Shown: positions 33,159 to 42,038, counted from the first letter of the stretch. The stretch is 64,000 bases of DNA from Acidobacteriaceae bacterium (GCA_035944135.1 DASZBM010000004.1:124001-188000), one strand, 5' to 3'. The notes: generated by a model not told the origin, from the sequence alone. Made by a program: numbers and translations.

Positions 33159-34679
33159 ATGCAGGGTTCGGTGGGCAGCGCAGAAATCGAGGGGATGGCG
33201 CAGGGATTGGTCGCAACGGGCACCGACGGTGCGATTTTTAATAGCAAGCCCGCGGCGCTGTTCGAAACAGGTGCGGCGTCTCTGCGCGAGGCTGCGGCGG
33301 CGCGTGTGGCGGCGCACCGGAGCAAGCGCGCCGGTGCGCAGGCGATGGACGCTGCGCGGGAAGAGGCTCTGAGGCAAGAGCACGCGCGGGTTGCAAGGGA
33401 GTCGCGGTACGGAGCCGCGAAGGTGCGCGATGCGGTGCGCGCGCGTTATGAGCAGTCGCAGAGCTACAGGGACTTTCTGGCGGTAGAGGCCGAACGCGCG
33501 ATGCAGCAGGCGCGCGCCGAGGCGGAGGTTGCGGCCCGGAACGCGAAGGCGATTGCGGATGCGCAGATGCAGTTGCTGGAGGAGTTGCGGGAGGAAGAGA
33601 GCGCGGAGTCGTTTGAGGTGGCGGGGCCGGCGCTGGTGGCGTTCGAGGAAGAGCGCGGCGGGTTCGAGTGGGCGGAGCATGCGCCGGCGACCCCGGTGTT
33701 AGAGGAGCCTGCGGCGTGGGATTTTGCTGAGAGCGGGGATCTATTTGCTGAGCCGGATGCGCCGATCTCACCCCAGCGAACGAGTTTGCCGGGGACCCCG
33801 GTGCGGGAGATTTCGACCGGCGGGCTGACGGTGCGGATGTACGACGACGTTGGACTTTCGCCGATGCCTGAGCCGAAGGCACGGCCGCGGGTGTATCAGG
33901 ACGAAGTCGCGTCGGAGGAGCTCGAGGAGCTGGAGCAGGAGATTGCGTTTCGGCGCGCGCCGGAGTTTGAGGATCACATTATCGAGACGCTGCCGCTGCC
34001 GGCGAACCTGATTGAGTTTCCGCGGGAGCTGGTGGCGACGAGGAAAGCCCGCCCGCGTCTGGCAGAAGGCCCGCTGCGCGATGAGCTGCCGGCAGAACCG
34101 CAGTTGCGGATTTTCGAGGTCGAGCCTGAGCAGATCTCGACGGAGCCGGTGGCTGCAGAGGAGATTGTGGCCGAGGCTCCGGTGTGGCAGGGGACGCTGC
34201 TGGATGCGCCGCGGGTGAGGGCTGTTGCGCCGGAGCGCGAGGTTGCGGTGGCGGCGGGGCTCGCGGACCTGGCGCCGATCTCTCGCAGGGTGATGGCGGC
34301 AGTGGTGGATGGATGCTGCATCGCGGCGGCGCTGGTGGGGTTTGCGACGGTGGCTGCGTATGTTTCGGGGCCGCGGCTGCAGGGTATGTCGAAGCCGCTG
34401 CTGGCGGGTGCGCTTGTCTTTACGTTTGCGATTGCGGCGCTGCTGTATCAGCTGCTGTTCTTCTGGCTGAATGAGGCGACGCCGGGTATGCGCTATGCGC
34501 GAATTGGGCTGTGCACGTTTGCTGAGGCAAACCCGACGCGCAAGGCGATGCGGCGGCGCGTGATGGCGCAAATGCTCGCGGTGGGGCCGCTCGGGCTGGG
34601 CGTGCTGTGGGCGTGGATGGATGGTGACCGGCTCGCGTGGCATGATCGGATTTCGCGGACGTATCAGCGGATGTATTAG
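33159..34679 (+). CDS. RDD-domain membrane protein with long coiled-coil/charged N-terminus
   Basis: This 506-aa protein has two parts. Residues 1-360 are hydrophilic, with Ala/Glu/Arg-rich helices (about 40-160) likely to form coiled coils, then a Pro/Glu-rich stretch. Residues about 375-500 are an RDD domain: PISRRVMAAVVDGCCIAAAL, two hydrophobic segments, and DRLAWHDRISRTYQRMY at the end, where the WHDR motif is typical. RDD proteins are poorly understood; some are involved in ion transport. The long N-terminus is unusual. The start at 33159 could instead be the Met at 33195. Confidence 0.83.
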   Translation: MQGSVGSAEIEGMAQGLVATGTDGAIFNSKPAALFETGAASLREAAAARVAAHRSKRAGAQAMDAAREEALRQEHARVARESRYGAAKVRDAVRARYEQSQSYRDFLAVEAERAMQQARAEAEVAARNAKAIADAQMQLLEELREEESAESFEVAGPALVAFEEERGGFEWAEHAPATPVLEEPAAWDFAESGDLFAEPDAPISPQRTSLPGTPVREISTGGLTVRMYDDVGLSPMPEPKARPRVYQDEVASEELEELEQEIAFRRAPEFEDHIIETLPLPANLIEFPRELVATRKARPRLAEGPLRDELPAEPQLRIFEVEPEQISTEPVAAEEIVAEAPVWQGTLLDAPRVRAVAPEREVAVAAGLADLAPISRRVMAAVVDGCCIAAALVGFATVAAYVSGPRLQGMSKPLLAGALVFTFAIAALLYQLLFFWLNEATPGMRYARIGLCTFAEANPTRKAMRRRVMAQMLAVGPLGLGVLWAWMDGDRLAWHDRISRTYQRMY

Positions 34680-34713
34680 GGGGCTGAACCTACCTACGCT
34701 GGAGGGTCGTCAC

Positions 34714-35535
34714 TTGAGGGCGAAGGCTAGCCATGTACTTTGTTCCGTACAGATCACGTTGTTGATAGTTCTTGCGATCGGAAGCTCTTATGCACCGGCA
34801 CAATCGGTTCCGGCCTCTCCTTCAGCTTCGAAGCTTGGTTTTGAGGTTGCTACAGTCAAGCCATCTCAAGCTGGATCCGGCCATGAAGATTGGGACAGTG
34901 GGGGTGATCAGGTCACGATCAGAGGGTATTCTCTACGAAAACTGATCAGAGCAGCGTTCAACCTGAAGAGTGATGCGCAGGTCGTAGGAGGGCCCGATTG
35001 GATCGGCAATCGGTACTTCGATGTCTCCGCGAAGATTGGCGATGAAGAGATGGCGGCCTTCAAGGGACAGGGTGACGGCGAGCAGCAGGCGGCAATTCAA
35101 ACGATGTTGCAGGCACTGCTGATTGAACGATTTCATCTTCAGACGGCACCTGCCGAGAAAAAGCTACCAATGTTCGGCCTCGTGGTCAGTGGGGCGAAGG
35201 CAAAGCTGCGGCCCGATTCCACCAAGCCGAGAAGCCTGTCGATTCGTAACGGACACCTGGTCGGCGTCGCGGCTTCGACGGCGGAGCTGGCCGAAAGTCT
35301 GACTCGAATGCGGGAGATTGGCGACCGGGTGGTCGTCGATCAAACCGGTTTGAGCGGAACTTACGACTTTGACCTCGACTGGACTCCGGACCGGGGTGCC
35401 GGGATTTCACCGGAAGCTGTCAACCCGGGCCTATTTACAGCTCTTCAGGAGCAACTCGGTTTAAAGCTCAAAGGCGAAGAAGGTCCCGTTCCGGTCGTGA
35501 AAGTGTTAGTGGCACAAATTCCAAAGTTCGATTGA
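34714..35535 (+). CDS. TIGR03435-family exported protein
   Basis: The 273-aa protein begins with TTG 34714 preceded by GGAGGG, giving a signal peptide ending APAQ. Family signs are KLGFEVATVKPSQ, GYSLRKLIRAAFNLKSDAQVVGGPDWI, LLIERFHLQTA, VVDQTGLSGTYDFDLDW and ALQEQLGLKLKGEEGPVPVV, the full TIGR03435 pattern. These soil-associated secreted proteins are multi-copy in Acidobacteriota and have no established function. It follows the RDD gene by 34 bp. A second, fused member is at 28728. Confidence 0.88.
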   Translation: MRAKASHVLCSVQITLLIVLAIGSSYAPAQSVPASPSASKLGFEVATVKPSQAGSGHEDWDSGGDQVTIRGYSLRKLIRAAFNLKSDAQVVGGPDWIGNRYFDVSAKIGDEEMAAFKGQGDGEQQAAIQTMLQALLIERFHLQTAPAEKKLPMFGLVVSGAKAKLRPDSTKPRSLSIRNGHLVGVAASTAELAESLTRMREIGDRVVVDQTGLSGTYDFDLDWTPDRGAGISPEAVNPGLFTALQEQLGLKLKGEEGPVPVVKVLVAQIPKFD

Positions 35536-35586
35536 ACCAGTGCCAGATGGGGGCAGCCGACTGGCTGCTAGGATGGTCGCAACTTT

Positions 35587-35934
35587 ATGCGACGTTCCAA
35601 GCAGGTGGTGGCGCCGATTCTTGCGTCGGCAGCGGCAGTTTTGTTAAGCGGGTGCCGCTTCACGGATATGCAGCGGTGTGTGGATGAGAACAACCGCGTC
35701 GTGGACGCGAATGAGTGCAGGACGCAGACGACCGTGGTGCCGGGTGGGCACTTCTATCGCTGGTATTACGGCGGTGGCGGGAGTTATGTGCCGGGGACGG
35801 TGGTCACGGGCGGAGGGTATGCGCCGGAGAGCGGGCACAGCTACTCGGTGACGAACGGAACCGCGCGCGGAGGGTTTGGGTCGAGCTTTGGCGGCGATGG
35901 GGCTCACGCGGGCGGCGATGGAGCGGGTGAGTAG
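35587..35934 (+). CDS. Small lipoprotein (YgiB-like position)
   Basis: The 115-aa protein has a lipoprotein signal ending LLSGC, then RFTDMQRCVDENNRVVDANEC with two further Cys, and a long Gly/Tyr/Ser-rich tail. The Cys-containing DENNRVV segment and a Gly-rich tail recall small YgiB/UPF0441-like lipoproteins. Its stop is directly followed by the ATG of a glutathionylspermidine-synthase-like gene, the same partnership as E. coli ygiB-ygiC. The homology is weak and the analogy rests mostly on context. Confidence 0.7.
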   Translation: MRRSKQVVAPILASAAAVLLSGCRFTDMQRCVDENNRVVDANECRTQTTVVPGGHFYRWYYGGGGSYVPGTVVTGGGYAPESGHSYSVTNGTARGGFGSSFGGDGAHAGGDGAGE

Positions 35935-37131
35935 ATGCAGCGACATAGCATTGCTCCGCGTGAGGGATGGCAGAAGATCGTCGAGCAGCAGGGGCTGACT
36001 TTCCACACGCCACAGGAACCGGCGTTTCATTCACCGCAGAGTGCGCCGGGTGTGGGGAACGAGCGGCCGTATTGGGATGAGAGCGCGTGTTATGAGTTCA
36101 CGGCTGCGGAGATCGATCGCCTGGAGGTGGCGGCGAACACGCTGCAGGAGATGTGCCTGGCGGCGGCGCAGAAGGTGATCGACGAGAAGAGATATGCCGA
36201 GCTCGAGATTCCGGCTGAGGCTGTGCCGATGATCGAGTGGGCGTGGAATGAGGAGCCGCCGGCGATCTATGGGCGGTTCGATGTGCTGTTTGATGGGAGT
36301 GGGCCGCCGAAGCTGCTGGAGTACAACGCGGATACGCCGACGTCGCTGGTGGAGGCGGCGGTGATCCAGTGGCATTGGTTGAAGGATCTTTATCCAGAGC
36401 GTGATCAATTTAATTCGCTGCATGAGCGGCTGATTGCGAAGTGGAAGGATGTGGATGCGTATGTGTCGAAGCCTGTCTATTTCGCGAGTGCGGATTTTGC
36501 GGAGGACCGGCTGACGATTGCGTATTTGCGCGACACGGCGGAGCAGGCGGGGATCAAGACGCGCGAGCTGCTGATGAGCGAGATCGGATGGAACGAGCAG
36601 CGCGGGTGCTTCGTCGACAACGAGAAGTATGAGGACGCGATCCGGGCGATCTTCAAGCTGTATCCGTGGGAGTCGATGATGGAGGAGCGGTTCGCGGAGC
36701 AGTGTCTGCGGACGTACAAGCAGATGCGGTGGATCGAGCCGATCTGGAAGATGCTGCTGTCGAATAAGGGGATTCTGCCGGTGTTGTGGGAGCTGTATCC
36801 GGGGCATGAGTTGTTGCTGGAGTCGCGATTTGTGGATGCGTCGAGTGCGTGGGAGCCGGACGCCGGATGGGTGCGCAAGCCGATGCATTCGCGTGAGGGC
36901 GCGAACATCACAATGAAGCTTTCGGATGGAAGCAAGATTGAGACGGCGGGTGAGTATACGAACCGCAAGATGGTTGATCAGCGGCTGGGGCCGGAGGTGA
37001 AGTTTGATGGAAGATATCCGGTGCTGGGACTGTGGATGATCGACCAGGAGTGCGGCGGGATGGGGATTCGCGAGGATGCGGGAAGAGTGACGGGGAATTT
37101 GTCTAGCTTTGTGCCGCACTATTTTCGATAG
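35935..37131 (+). CDS. Glutathionylspermidine synthase-like ATP-grasp protein (YgiC/YjfC type)
   Basis: This 398-aa protein has the family landmarks RPYWDESACYEFTAAEIDRLE, YGRFDVLFDGSGPPKLLEYNADTPTSL (ATP-grasp and substrate loop), LWELYPGHELLL, WVRKPMHSREGANI and QECGGMGIREDAGRVTGNLSSF, which includes ATP-binding residues. Family members such as E. coli YgiC lack the amidase half of true Gsp synthase, as here, and ligate an unknown acid and amine. Translation is coupled to the preceding lipoprotein (no gap). Confidence 0.88.
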   Translation: MQRHSIAPREGWQKIVEQQGLTFHTPQEPAFHSPQSAPGVGNERPYWDESACYEFTAAEIDRLEVAANTLQEMCLAAAQKVIDEKRYAELEIPAEAVPMIEWAWNEEPPAIYGRFDVLFDGSGPPKLLEYNADTPTSLVEAAVIQWHWLKDLYPERDQFNSLHERLIAKWKDVDAYVSKPVYFASADFAEDRLTIAYLRDTAEQAGIKTRELLMSEIGWNEQRGCFVDNEKYEDAIRAIFKLYPWESMMEERFAEQCLRTYKQMRWIEPIWKMLLSNKGILPVLWELYPGHELLLESRFVDASSAWEPDAGWVRKPMHSREGANITMKLSDGSKIETAGEYTNRKMVDQRLGPEVKFDGRYPVLGLWMIDQECGGMGIREDAGRVTGNLSSFVPHYFR

Positions 37132-37255
37132 CGCCGTGAAAGGCCACGCCACCCGGTTTTGAGGTGGACAGGATGCATGAAACTTATGGCGCGATAAACC
37201 GCGGGGGCAGTCTCGTACACTGAAGGGACTGCGCCAACGCGCTCCTGGAGCTGCC

Positions 37256-38932
37256 TTGAAGATCGTTCTCGCTGAAAAAGTCTCGCCTGCAACGCTTGCC
37301 ATCTTTCAAAAAGAGCCGGGCTGGAATGTCGTGACGGCTGACAAGATCGCTCCGGGAGGACTGCCGGCGGAGCTCGCGGACGCGGACGCGCTGGTAGTGC
37401 GGAGCGCGGTGCAGGTGGATGCCGAGCTTCTGAGGCATGCGCCGAAGTTGCGGATCATCGGGCGCGCGGGTGTGGGTGTGGACAACATCGATGCGGAAGA
37501 GGCGACGCGGCGCGGCATCGTGGTGATGAATACGCCGGGCGCGAACGCGGTGGCTGTGGCGGAGCTGACGCTGGGGCTGATGATCGCGATGGCGCGTAGT
37601 GTGCCGCGCGCGAACAGCGGACTGCACGCGGGCAAGTGGGACAAGAAGAGCCTGCAGGGAAGCGAGCTGCGCGGGAAGACGCTAGGCATCGTTGGACTTG
37701 GGCGCATTGGGCTTGAAGTGGCGCGGCGTGCGAAGGCGTTTGGGATGAATCTGCTGGGCTATGACCCATTTGTGGCGCCAGTGATTGCGCGCGAGAACGG
37801 CGTGACGCTGGTGCCGATCGACGAGATTTTTTCAGAGAGCGATTACCTGTCGCTGCATGTGGGGCTGACGCCGCAGACGGAAGGCCTGATCAACAAACAC
37901 TCGATCGCGATCATGAAGCAGGGCGTGCGGATTTTGAATTGCGCGCGCGGCGAGCTGATCGTGGACGAAGCGCTGGTGGAAGGGCTGAAGAGCGGCAAGG
38001 TTGCGGGCGCCGCGCTGGATGTGTTCCGCAAGGAGCCGCTGAAGGATTCGCCGTATTTTGAGCTGGAGAACGTGATGTTGAGCCCGCACATTGCGGGGTC
38101 GACGGATGAGGCGCAGGAGGCGATCGGGATTCAGCTGGCGAACCAGGTTCGCGATTATCTGAAGCTCGGCGTGGTGCAGAACGCGGTGAATGTGGCGTCG
38201 CTGAGCGAGGAAGAGTATGCGGAGGTTTCGCCGTACATCGAGATGGCGGCGCGGCTCGGGCAGTTGCTGAGTCATGAGGCCGCGAATGGCGGCGCCGATG
38301 GGATGGGCAGCGTGGAGTGCATCTCGCTGACGTACAACGGCCGGCTGGCGCAATTGAAAACTGACTTGATTCGCAATGCCGCGATTGCAGGTGTGCTGCA
38401 CGGAGCGGATGGGATCAACCGCATCAATGCGGCGGCTGCGGCGCAGGAGCGCGGGATCCGGGTGCAGGAGGACAAGCGCGAACAGGTCGCGGGCGGCACG
38501 GGATCGACGCTGCGGCTGTCGCTGCACTGGGTACGCAAGGGCGCGGCGACGCCGGGACATCAGGCCGGAGCACATCAGGGCGACTGGACGGGACTGGCGA
38601 CCGTGATCCATGGGAATTCGCCGCGGCTGTTGAGCTATGACGGCATTGATATTGAGGCGGAGCTGGCGGGAACGCTGGTGATCATTCGCAACCAGGATGT
38701 GCCCGGCGTGATTGGGCGAATTGGAACGATTCTGGGCGAGGCGCGGTTGAACATCGCCAACTTCGCGCTCGGCCGCAGCCGTGGAGGGCGAGTGCCGGAG
38801 GGTCACGCGCTCGCGCTGGTGCAGTTGGACACCGCAGCAGGGGATGAGCAGGCGCTGGCAGAGGCGGTTGCGGAACTGCGCAAGGTGGACGCGATTACGA
38901 GCGTGCGCGTGGTGGAGTTACCGAAGCTGTAG
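37256..38932 (+). CDS. serA: D-3-phosphoglycerate dehydrogenase, long (ACT-domain) form
   Basis: The first enzyme of serine synthesis. The 558-aa protein has the N-terminal substrate domain (VVRSAVQVDAELLRHAPKL), an NAD-binding Rossmann fold (GIVGLGRIGLEVARRAKAFG), the catalytic Arg in LNCARGELIVDEALVEGL and the His in MLSPHIAGSTDEAQ, then an intervening ASB domain (about 325-470) and a C-terminal ACT domain (LVIIRNQDVPGVIGRIGTIL), the serine feedback site. The start is TTG 37256, 6 bp after a GGAG. Length fits the type found in Mycobacterium and Bacillus. Confidence 0.95.
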   Translation: MKIVLAEKVSPATLAIFQKEPGWNVVTADKIAPGGLPAELADADALVVRSAVQVDAELLRHAPKLRIIGRAGVGVDNIDAEEATRRGIVVMNTPGANAVAVAELTLGLMIAMARSVPRANSGLHAGKWDKKSLQGSELRGKTLGIVGLGRIGLEVARRAKAFGMNLLGYDPFVAPVIARENGVTLVPIDEIFSESDYLSLHVGLTPQTEGLINKHSIAIMKQGVRILNCARGELIVDEALVEGLKSGKVAGAALDVFRKEPLKDSPYFELENVMLSPHIAGSTDEAQEAIGIQLANQVRDYLKLGVVQNAVNVASLSEEEYAEVSPYIEMAARLGQLLSHEAANGGADGMGSVECISLTYNGRLAQLKTDLIRNAAIAGVLHGADGINRINAAAAAQERGIRVQEDKREQVAGGTGSTLRLSLHWVRKGAATPGHQAGAHQGDWTGLATVIHGNSPRLLSYDGIDIEAELAGTLVIIRNQDVPGVIGRIGTILGEARLNIANFALGRSRGGRVPEGHALALVQLDTAAGDEQALAEAVAELRKVDAITSVRVVELPKL

Positions 38933-38954
38933 GAGCGGTAGCTCATCGATCAAA

Positions 38955-38990
38955 AAGCAGATCCCCTCCGGGGATGACAACAAGAAAAGC
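38955..38990. repeat. Short dispersed hairpin repeat
   Basis: GCAGATCCCC-TCCG-GGGATGACAAC forms a small hairpin with a TCCG loop, in the style of a common intergenic repeat. It sits shortly after serA and may aid termination. Confidence 0.4.
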
Positions 38991-39016
38991 GATGTGGCAG
39001 CCGCGATAACAGTATC

Positions 39017-39073
39017 GGGGTTTCCTGTAGACTTTAGGTGACGGCCGCCTACGGCTGGCCAGGAAACCTCCCC
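39017..39073 (+). promoter_or_regulatory. Leader hairpin hiding the Shine-Dalgarno of the SurA-like gene
   Basis: GGTTTCCT (39019-39026) pairs perfectly with AGGAAACC (39061-39068), which holds the AGGA ribosome site ten bases before ATG 39075; GG at 39017 can add pairs with the following CCs. An inner hairpin is possible at GGCC-GCCTACGGCT-GGCC (39043-39060). When folded, the ribosome site is closed. This is the layout of an RNA thermometer or translational switch, though no function is shown. Confidence 0.5.
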
Positions 39074-39074
39074 A

Positions 39075-40139
39075 ATGCAGAAATCAGTACGCTTCTCCAG
39101 TTTTGTTCTTGCAGCTTCCTTGTTTGTGCTCACCGGATGTCATCAGGTGCAGCAGAATGGCGTTGTCGCGACGGTGAACGGGCATCCGATTCTCCGTACC
39201 GATCTCGACAAGCTGTACAACGCGCAGCTCGCGAGCAATCCGCAGGCGCAGGCGCAGGCATCTTCGACGGATCAGGCGGATGCGCTGCGCCTGAACATCC
39301 TCAAACAGTTAGTCGTGGAAGAGATCATGGAGCAGCACGCCCAGAAGCTGGGGCTGACCGCGACCGATGCTGAGGTGGACGCGAAGATCTCTGAGCTCAA
39401 GGCTCCTTATACCGAGGAGCAGTTCCGGCAGAAGCTGCAGCAGAGCGGACAAACCATGGACAGCCTTCGGCGGACGGAACGGCGTGTCCTGACCTTCGAC
39501 AAGCTGCTGAACAAGGAGATCAACTCGCGCATCACGGTGACGGATACGGATGTGGCGAACTATTACAACCAGCACAAGGCGGAGTACAACCTGATCGAGC
39601 CGCAGTATCACCTGGCGCAGATCCAGGTGACGGACCAGTCGGCCGGGCAGGTGAATAACCTGCAGAACAACAAGGCTGGAGGGGATGCGGATGCGCGCAA
39701 GAAGATCCAGGCGCTGAAGAATCGCATCGACGCAGGCGAAGACTTTGGCTCGATCGCGATCCAGTTTTCGGAGAATCCGAATACGGCGCCGAACGGCGGC
39801 GACATGGGATTCATTTATGAGTCGCAGATGAAGCAGGCGACTGACCCCCAGACGTACGCGGCGATCACGAAGCTGAAGCCGGGCGAGACGACGGAGATTC
39901 TGCCGCTGCTGGATGCGCAGACGCACAAGCCGGCCGGGTATGCGATCTACAAGTTGATCAGCAAGGATGCGGCCGGGCAGCGGGATCTGAGCGACCCGCG
40001 CGTGCAGCAGTCGATTCGCCAGCAACTTCATGATAGCCGCGCGAATCTGCTGAAGACTGCGTACTTCGAGATTCTGCGGGACGAGGCGACGGTGCGGAAT
40101 TTCTACGCGCAAGAGGTCTTCAAGGAGACGGCGAAGTAG
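39075..40139 (+). CDS. SurA/PpiD-like peptidyl-prolyl isomerase lipoprotein
   Basis: This 354-aa protein has a lipoprotein signal ending FVLTGC, a SurA-type N-terminal chaperone domain (VVATVNGHPILRTDLDKLY, then helices to about 150) and a parvulin rotamase domain (about 175-300) with YHLAQIQVTD, FGSIAIQFSENPNTAPNGGDMGF and PGETTEILPLL. It should help fold outer membrane and periplasmic proteins while tethered to a membrane. The next gene (cytochrome c) starts directly at its stop. Its ribosome site is inside a hairpin. Confidence 0.9.
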   Translation: MQKSVRFSSFVLAASLFVLTGCHQVQQNGVVATVNGHPILRTDLDKLYNAQLASNPQAQAQASSTDQADALRLNILKQLVVEEIMEQHAQKLGLTATDAEVDAKISELKAPYTEEQFRQKLQQSGQTMDSLRRTERRVLTFDKLLNKEINSRITVTDTDVANYYNQHKAEYNLIEPQYHLAQIQVTDQSAGQVNNLQNNKAGGDADARKKIQALKNRIDAGEDFGSIAIQFSENPNTAPNGGDMGFIYESQMKQATDPQTYAAITKLKPGETTEILPLLDAQTHKPAGYAIYKLISKDAAGQRDLSDPRVQQSIRQQLHDSRANLLKTAYFEILRDEATVRNFYAQEVFKETAK

Positions 40140-40499
40140 GTGACGCCTGCGTTCGTGCGGCTGTTGTTGGCCTGTGCATTGTTTGGAGCGGCCCTGCTGA
40201 GCGGATGCCACAGACTGGCTCCGCCGACCCCACTGGATCAGTTGAACGCGCAGCAGATGCGCGGGCATGCAGTGTTCCGGGCGCGCTGCGGGCAGTGTCA
40301 TTACGATCGCGAGGACGGTTCTCTGCACGGGCCATCACTGCGTGGGATTTATAAGAAACCATACCTGCACAGCGGAGCTCCGGCGAACGATGATCGCGTG
40401 ACGGCAGCGGTGCTGCATGGACATGGACTGATGCCCGGCCAACCGAATATGGATCCGCAGGATCTGGATGATCTGCTGGCCTATCTGCATACGCTGTGA
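40140..40499 (+). CDS. Small mono-heme cytochrome c lipoprotein
   Basis: This 119-aa protein starts with GTG 40140, right after the preceding stop. A lipoprotein signal ends LLSGC, followed by a cytochrome c domain with RARCGQCHYDR (C50, C53, H54) and a likely axial Met in HGHGLMPGQPNMD. It would sit in the periplasm, membrane-anchored, and transfer electrons; the partner is unknown. It forms a transcription unit with the SurA-like gene. Confidence 0.88.
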   Translation: MTPAFVRLLLACALFGAALLSGCHRLAPPTPLDQLNAQQMRGHAVFRARCGQCHYDREDGSLHGPSLRGIYKKPYLHSGAPANDDRVTAAVLHGHGLMPGQPNMDPQDLDDLLAYLHTL

Positions 40500-40516
40500 A
40501 GTGGTTAGTAGTGAGT
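40498..40516. repeat. Short heptamer-type run
   Basis: GAAGTGGTTAGTAGTGAGTG after the cytochrome stop is a degenerate 7-nt repeat of the type seen at other gene ends in this window. Confidence 0.3.
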
Positions 40517-40521
40517 GAAAA

Positions 40522-40962
40522 ATGAAAGAGACGCCGAAATCGCGATTTGAAGATGTCAAAGCTGCGCCGGCGGAGGATAAGGGCTTTCGCGCGCGGAAGC
40601 TGCCGGGCACGCCTGCCGGCGAGGCTAAGGGCATGCTGCCGGGCATGGCGTTGATCGGCATGTACCTGCTGGTGCTGGCGATGTTGAATGCGTTCGCGGC
40701 GGCACGCGGAAGCTACGGCGCGGGCGCGGCGAAGTACAGCATTCTGGCGATTTGCACGCTGCTGGCGATTGGTGTGTTCGGGCTGCTGCGGCTGCTGCGG
40801 TGGGGATGGGCGATTGTGAGTGCGGGCTGCGTGCTGATGGCAGCAGGATATTTCTATGGGTTTCATCGCACGCATATTGCGCCGTACATCATTCAGGGGT
40901 TGTTTGCGCTGGTGTTCTTCCTGTATCTGAGCAGGCTAGAAGTGCGCGAGCGGCTGCGTTGA
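40522..40962 (+). CDS. Membrane protein of unknown function
   Basis: The 146-aa protein has a charged N-terminus (about 1-38) and four hydrophobic segments (GMALIGMYLLVLAMLNAF, YSILAICTLLAIGVFGLL, WGWAIVSAGCVLMAAGYF, IIQGLFALVFFLYL). I do not recognise the family. It lies 22 bp after the cytochrome c gene and may belong to the same unit. Confidence 0.7.
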   Translation: MKETPKSRFEDVKAAPAEDKGFRARKLPGTPAGEAKGMLPGMALIGMYLLVLAMLNAFAAARGSYGAGAAKYSILAICTLLAIGVFGLLRLLRWGWAIVSAGCVLMAAGYFYGFHRTHIAPYIIQGLFALVFFLYLSRLEVRERLR

Positions 40963-41002
40963 GTTGGAAACGCAGAAGACGGATCTAATTGCCGCAGGAG
41001 AA

Positions 41003-41085
41003 ATAGATACCCCAGGGGCTAGAGCCCGCTTTGCTCTCTTGCGTTGAGAGACCCAACGCTGAAGCGTCGGGCTACCTGGAAGCGA
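41003..41085. repeat. REP-like palindromic element
   Basis: ATACCCCAGGGGCTAGAGCCCG matches ATACCTCAGGGGCTGAAGCCCCG at 19525 at most positions. A second palindrome, CAACGCTGAAGCGTCGG, follows. The two loci define one repeat family in this window, here between a membrane protein gene and a transporter gene. Confidence 0.6.
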
Positions 41086-41105
41086 ACGGCTGATACAACT
41101 TGAGC

Positions 41106-42038
41106 ATGAGCCAGAGATGGAAAAGGCTGCTGGCGTTCGGAATCATCTACTTTGTCTGGGGCTCCACGTACATCTTCATCCGCTGGGGCGTGGAGGAGGT
41201 GCCGCCGCTGTTATTTGCGGCAATACGGTTCTTCACGGCCGGGCTTCTGGTGCTTCTGTGGATGGCGGCGCGACGTGAGCCATGGCCTGGCAAGCGGGAG
41301 TGGGGATCGATATGCCTGCTCGCCGCGCTGATCTTTGTGGGGGATTACGGGCTGTTGTTCTGGGCCGAGCAGAAAGTGGCCTCTGGGATTGCAGGCGTGA
41401 TGATGGCCACGATTCCGGTGTTCATCGCGATTGCGGAGATTCTGCTGCTGCGCACACAGCGGATGACGATGAGGCTTGCGGCTTCGCTGGTGATTGGCCT
41501 GGCCGGTGTCACGGTGCTGATGAGCCACTCATTCCACCTCGGCAGCGCGCCGATCAGTACCGTAGGCGCGCTGGCGTTGATCGCAGCGTCGATTTTCTGG
41601 TCGGTGGCCTCTGTCATGACACGCAGGTTGCCGCTGCCTTCGTCGAAGGTGATGAGCGCGGGCGCACAGATGCTTGCAGGCGGAGTGATGCTGGCGGTTG
41701 TGGCGGTGGTGTTGGGCGAGCCGGGAAGGTTTCACGCCGGCGAGGTTTCGGGGCGTGCGTGGTTCGCCCTGTTGTACCTGATTGTGATGGGCTCGCTGAT
41801 TGGATTCACGGCGTACATGTGGCTGATTCATCGCGAGTCGCCGACGAAGGTGGGCACGTATGCGTATGTGAATCCGGTGGTTGCGGTGTTGGTCGGATAC
41901 GTTGTTGGAGGCGAGCCGCTGGGCGCGCGCACGATTCTGGGGATGTCGCTGGTGTTGGCGAGCGTGCTGCTGATCACGCTAAGCAAACGCACGAAAACTA
42001 CGGAGAGCCGCGAGGTGAGAGTGAGCAGCGCGGGCTAG
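41106..42038 (+). CDS. EamA-family (DMT superfamily) transporter
   Basis: This 310-aa protein has ten hydrophobic segments in two EamA repeats. The first repeat holds IIYFVWGSTYIFIRWGVEEVPP and ends near GLAGVTVLM; the second holds STVGALALIAASIFWSVASV and ends PVVAVLVGYVVGGEPLGARTILGMSLVLA. These are the RhaT/YdcZ-like drug/metabolite exporter signatures. The substrate is unknown. ATG 41106 is preferred over TTG 41100. Confidence 0.92.
   Translation: MSQRWKRLLAFGIIYFVWGSTYIFIRWGVEEVPPLLFAAIRFFTAGLLVLLWMAARREPWPGKREWGSICLLAALIFVGDYGLLFWAEQKVASGIAGVMMATIPVFIAIAEILLLRTQRMTMRLAASLVIGLAGVTVLMSHSFHLGSAPISTVGALALIAASIFWSVASVMTRRLPLPSSKVMSAGAQMLAGGVMLAVVAVVLGEPGRFHAGEVSGRAWFALLYLIVMGSLIGFTAYMWLIHRESPTKVGTYAYVNPVVAVLVGYVVGGEPLGARTILGMSLVLASVLLITLSKRTKTTESREVRVSSAG

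Noticed and set aside
37132-37170. Hairpin after the YgiC-like gene as terminator
   Set aside because: CCACC/GGTGG is only five pairs with an eight-base loop and no U tract.
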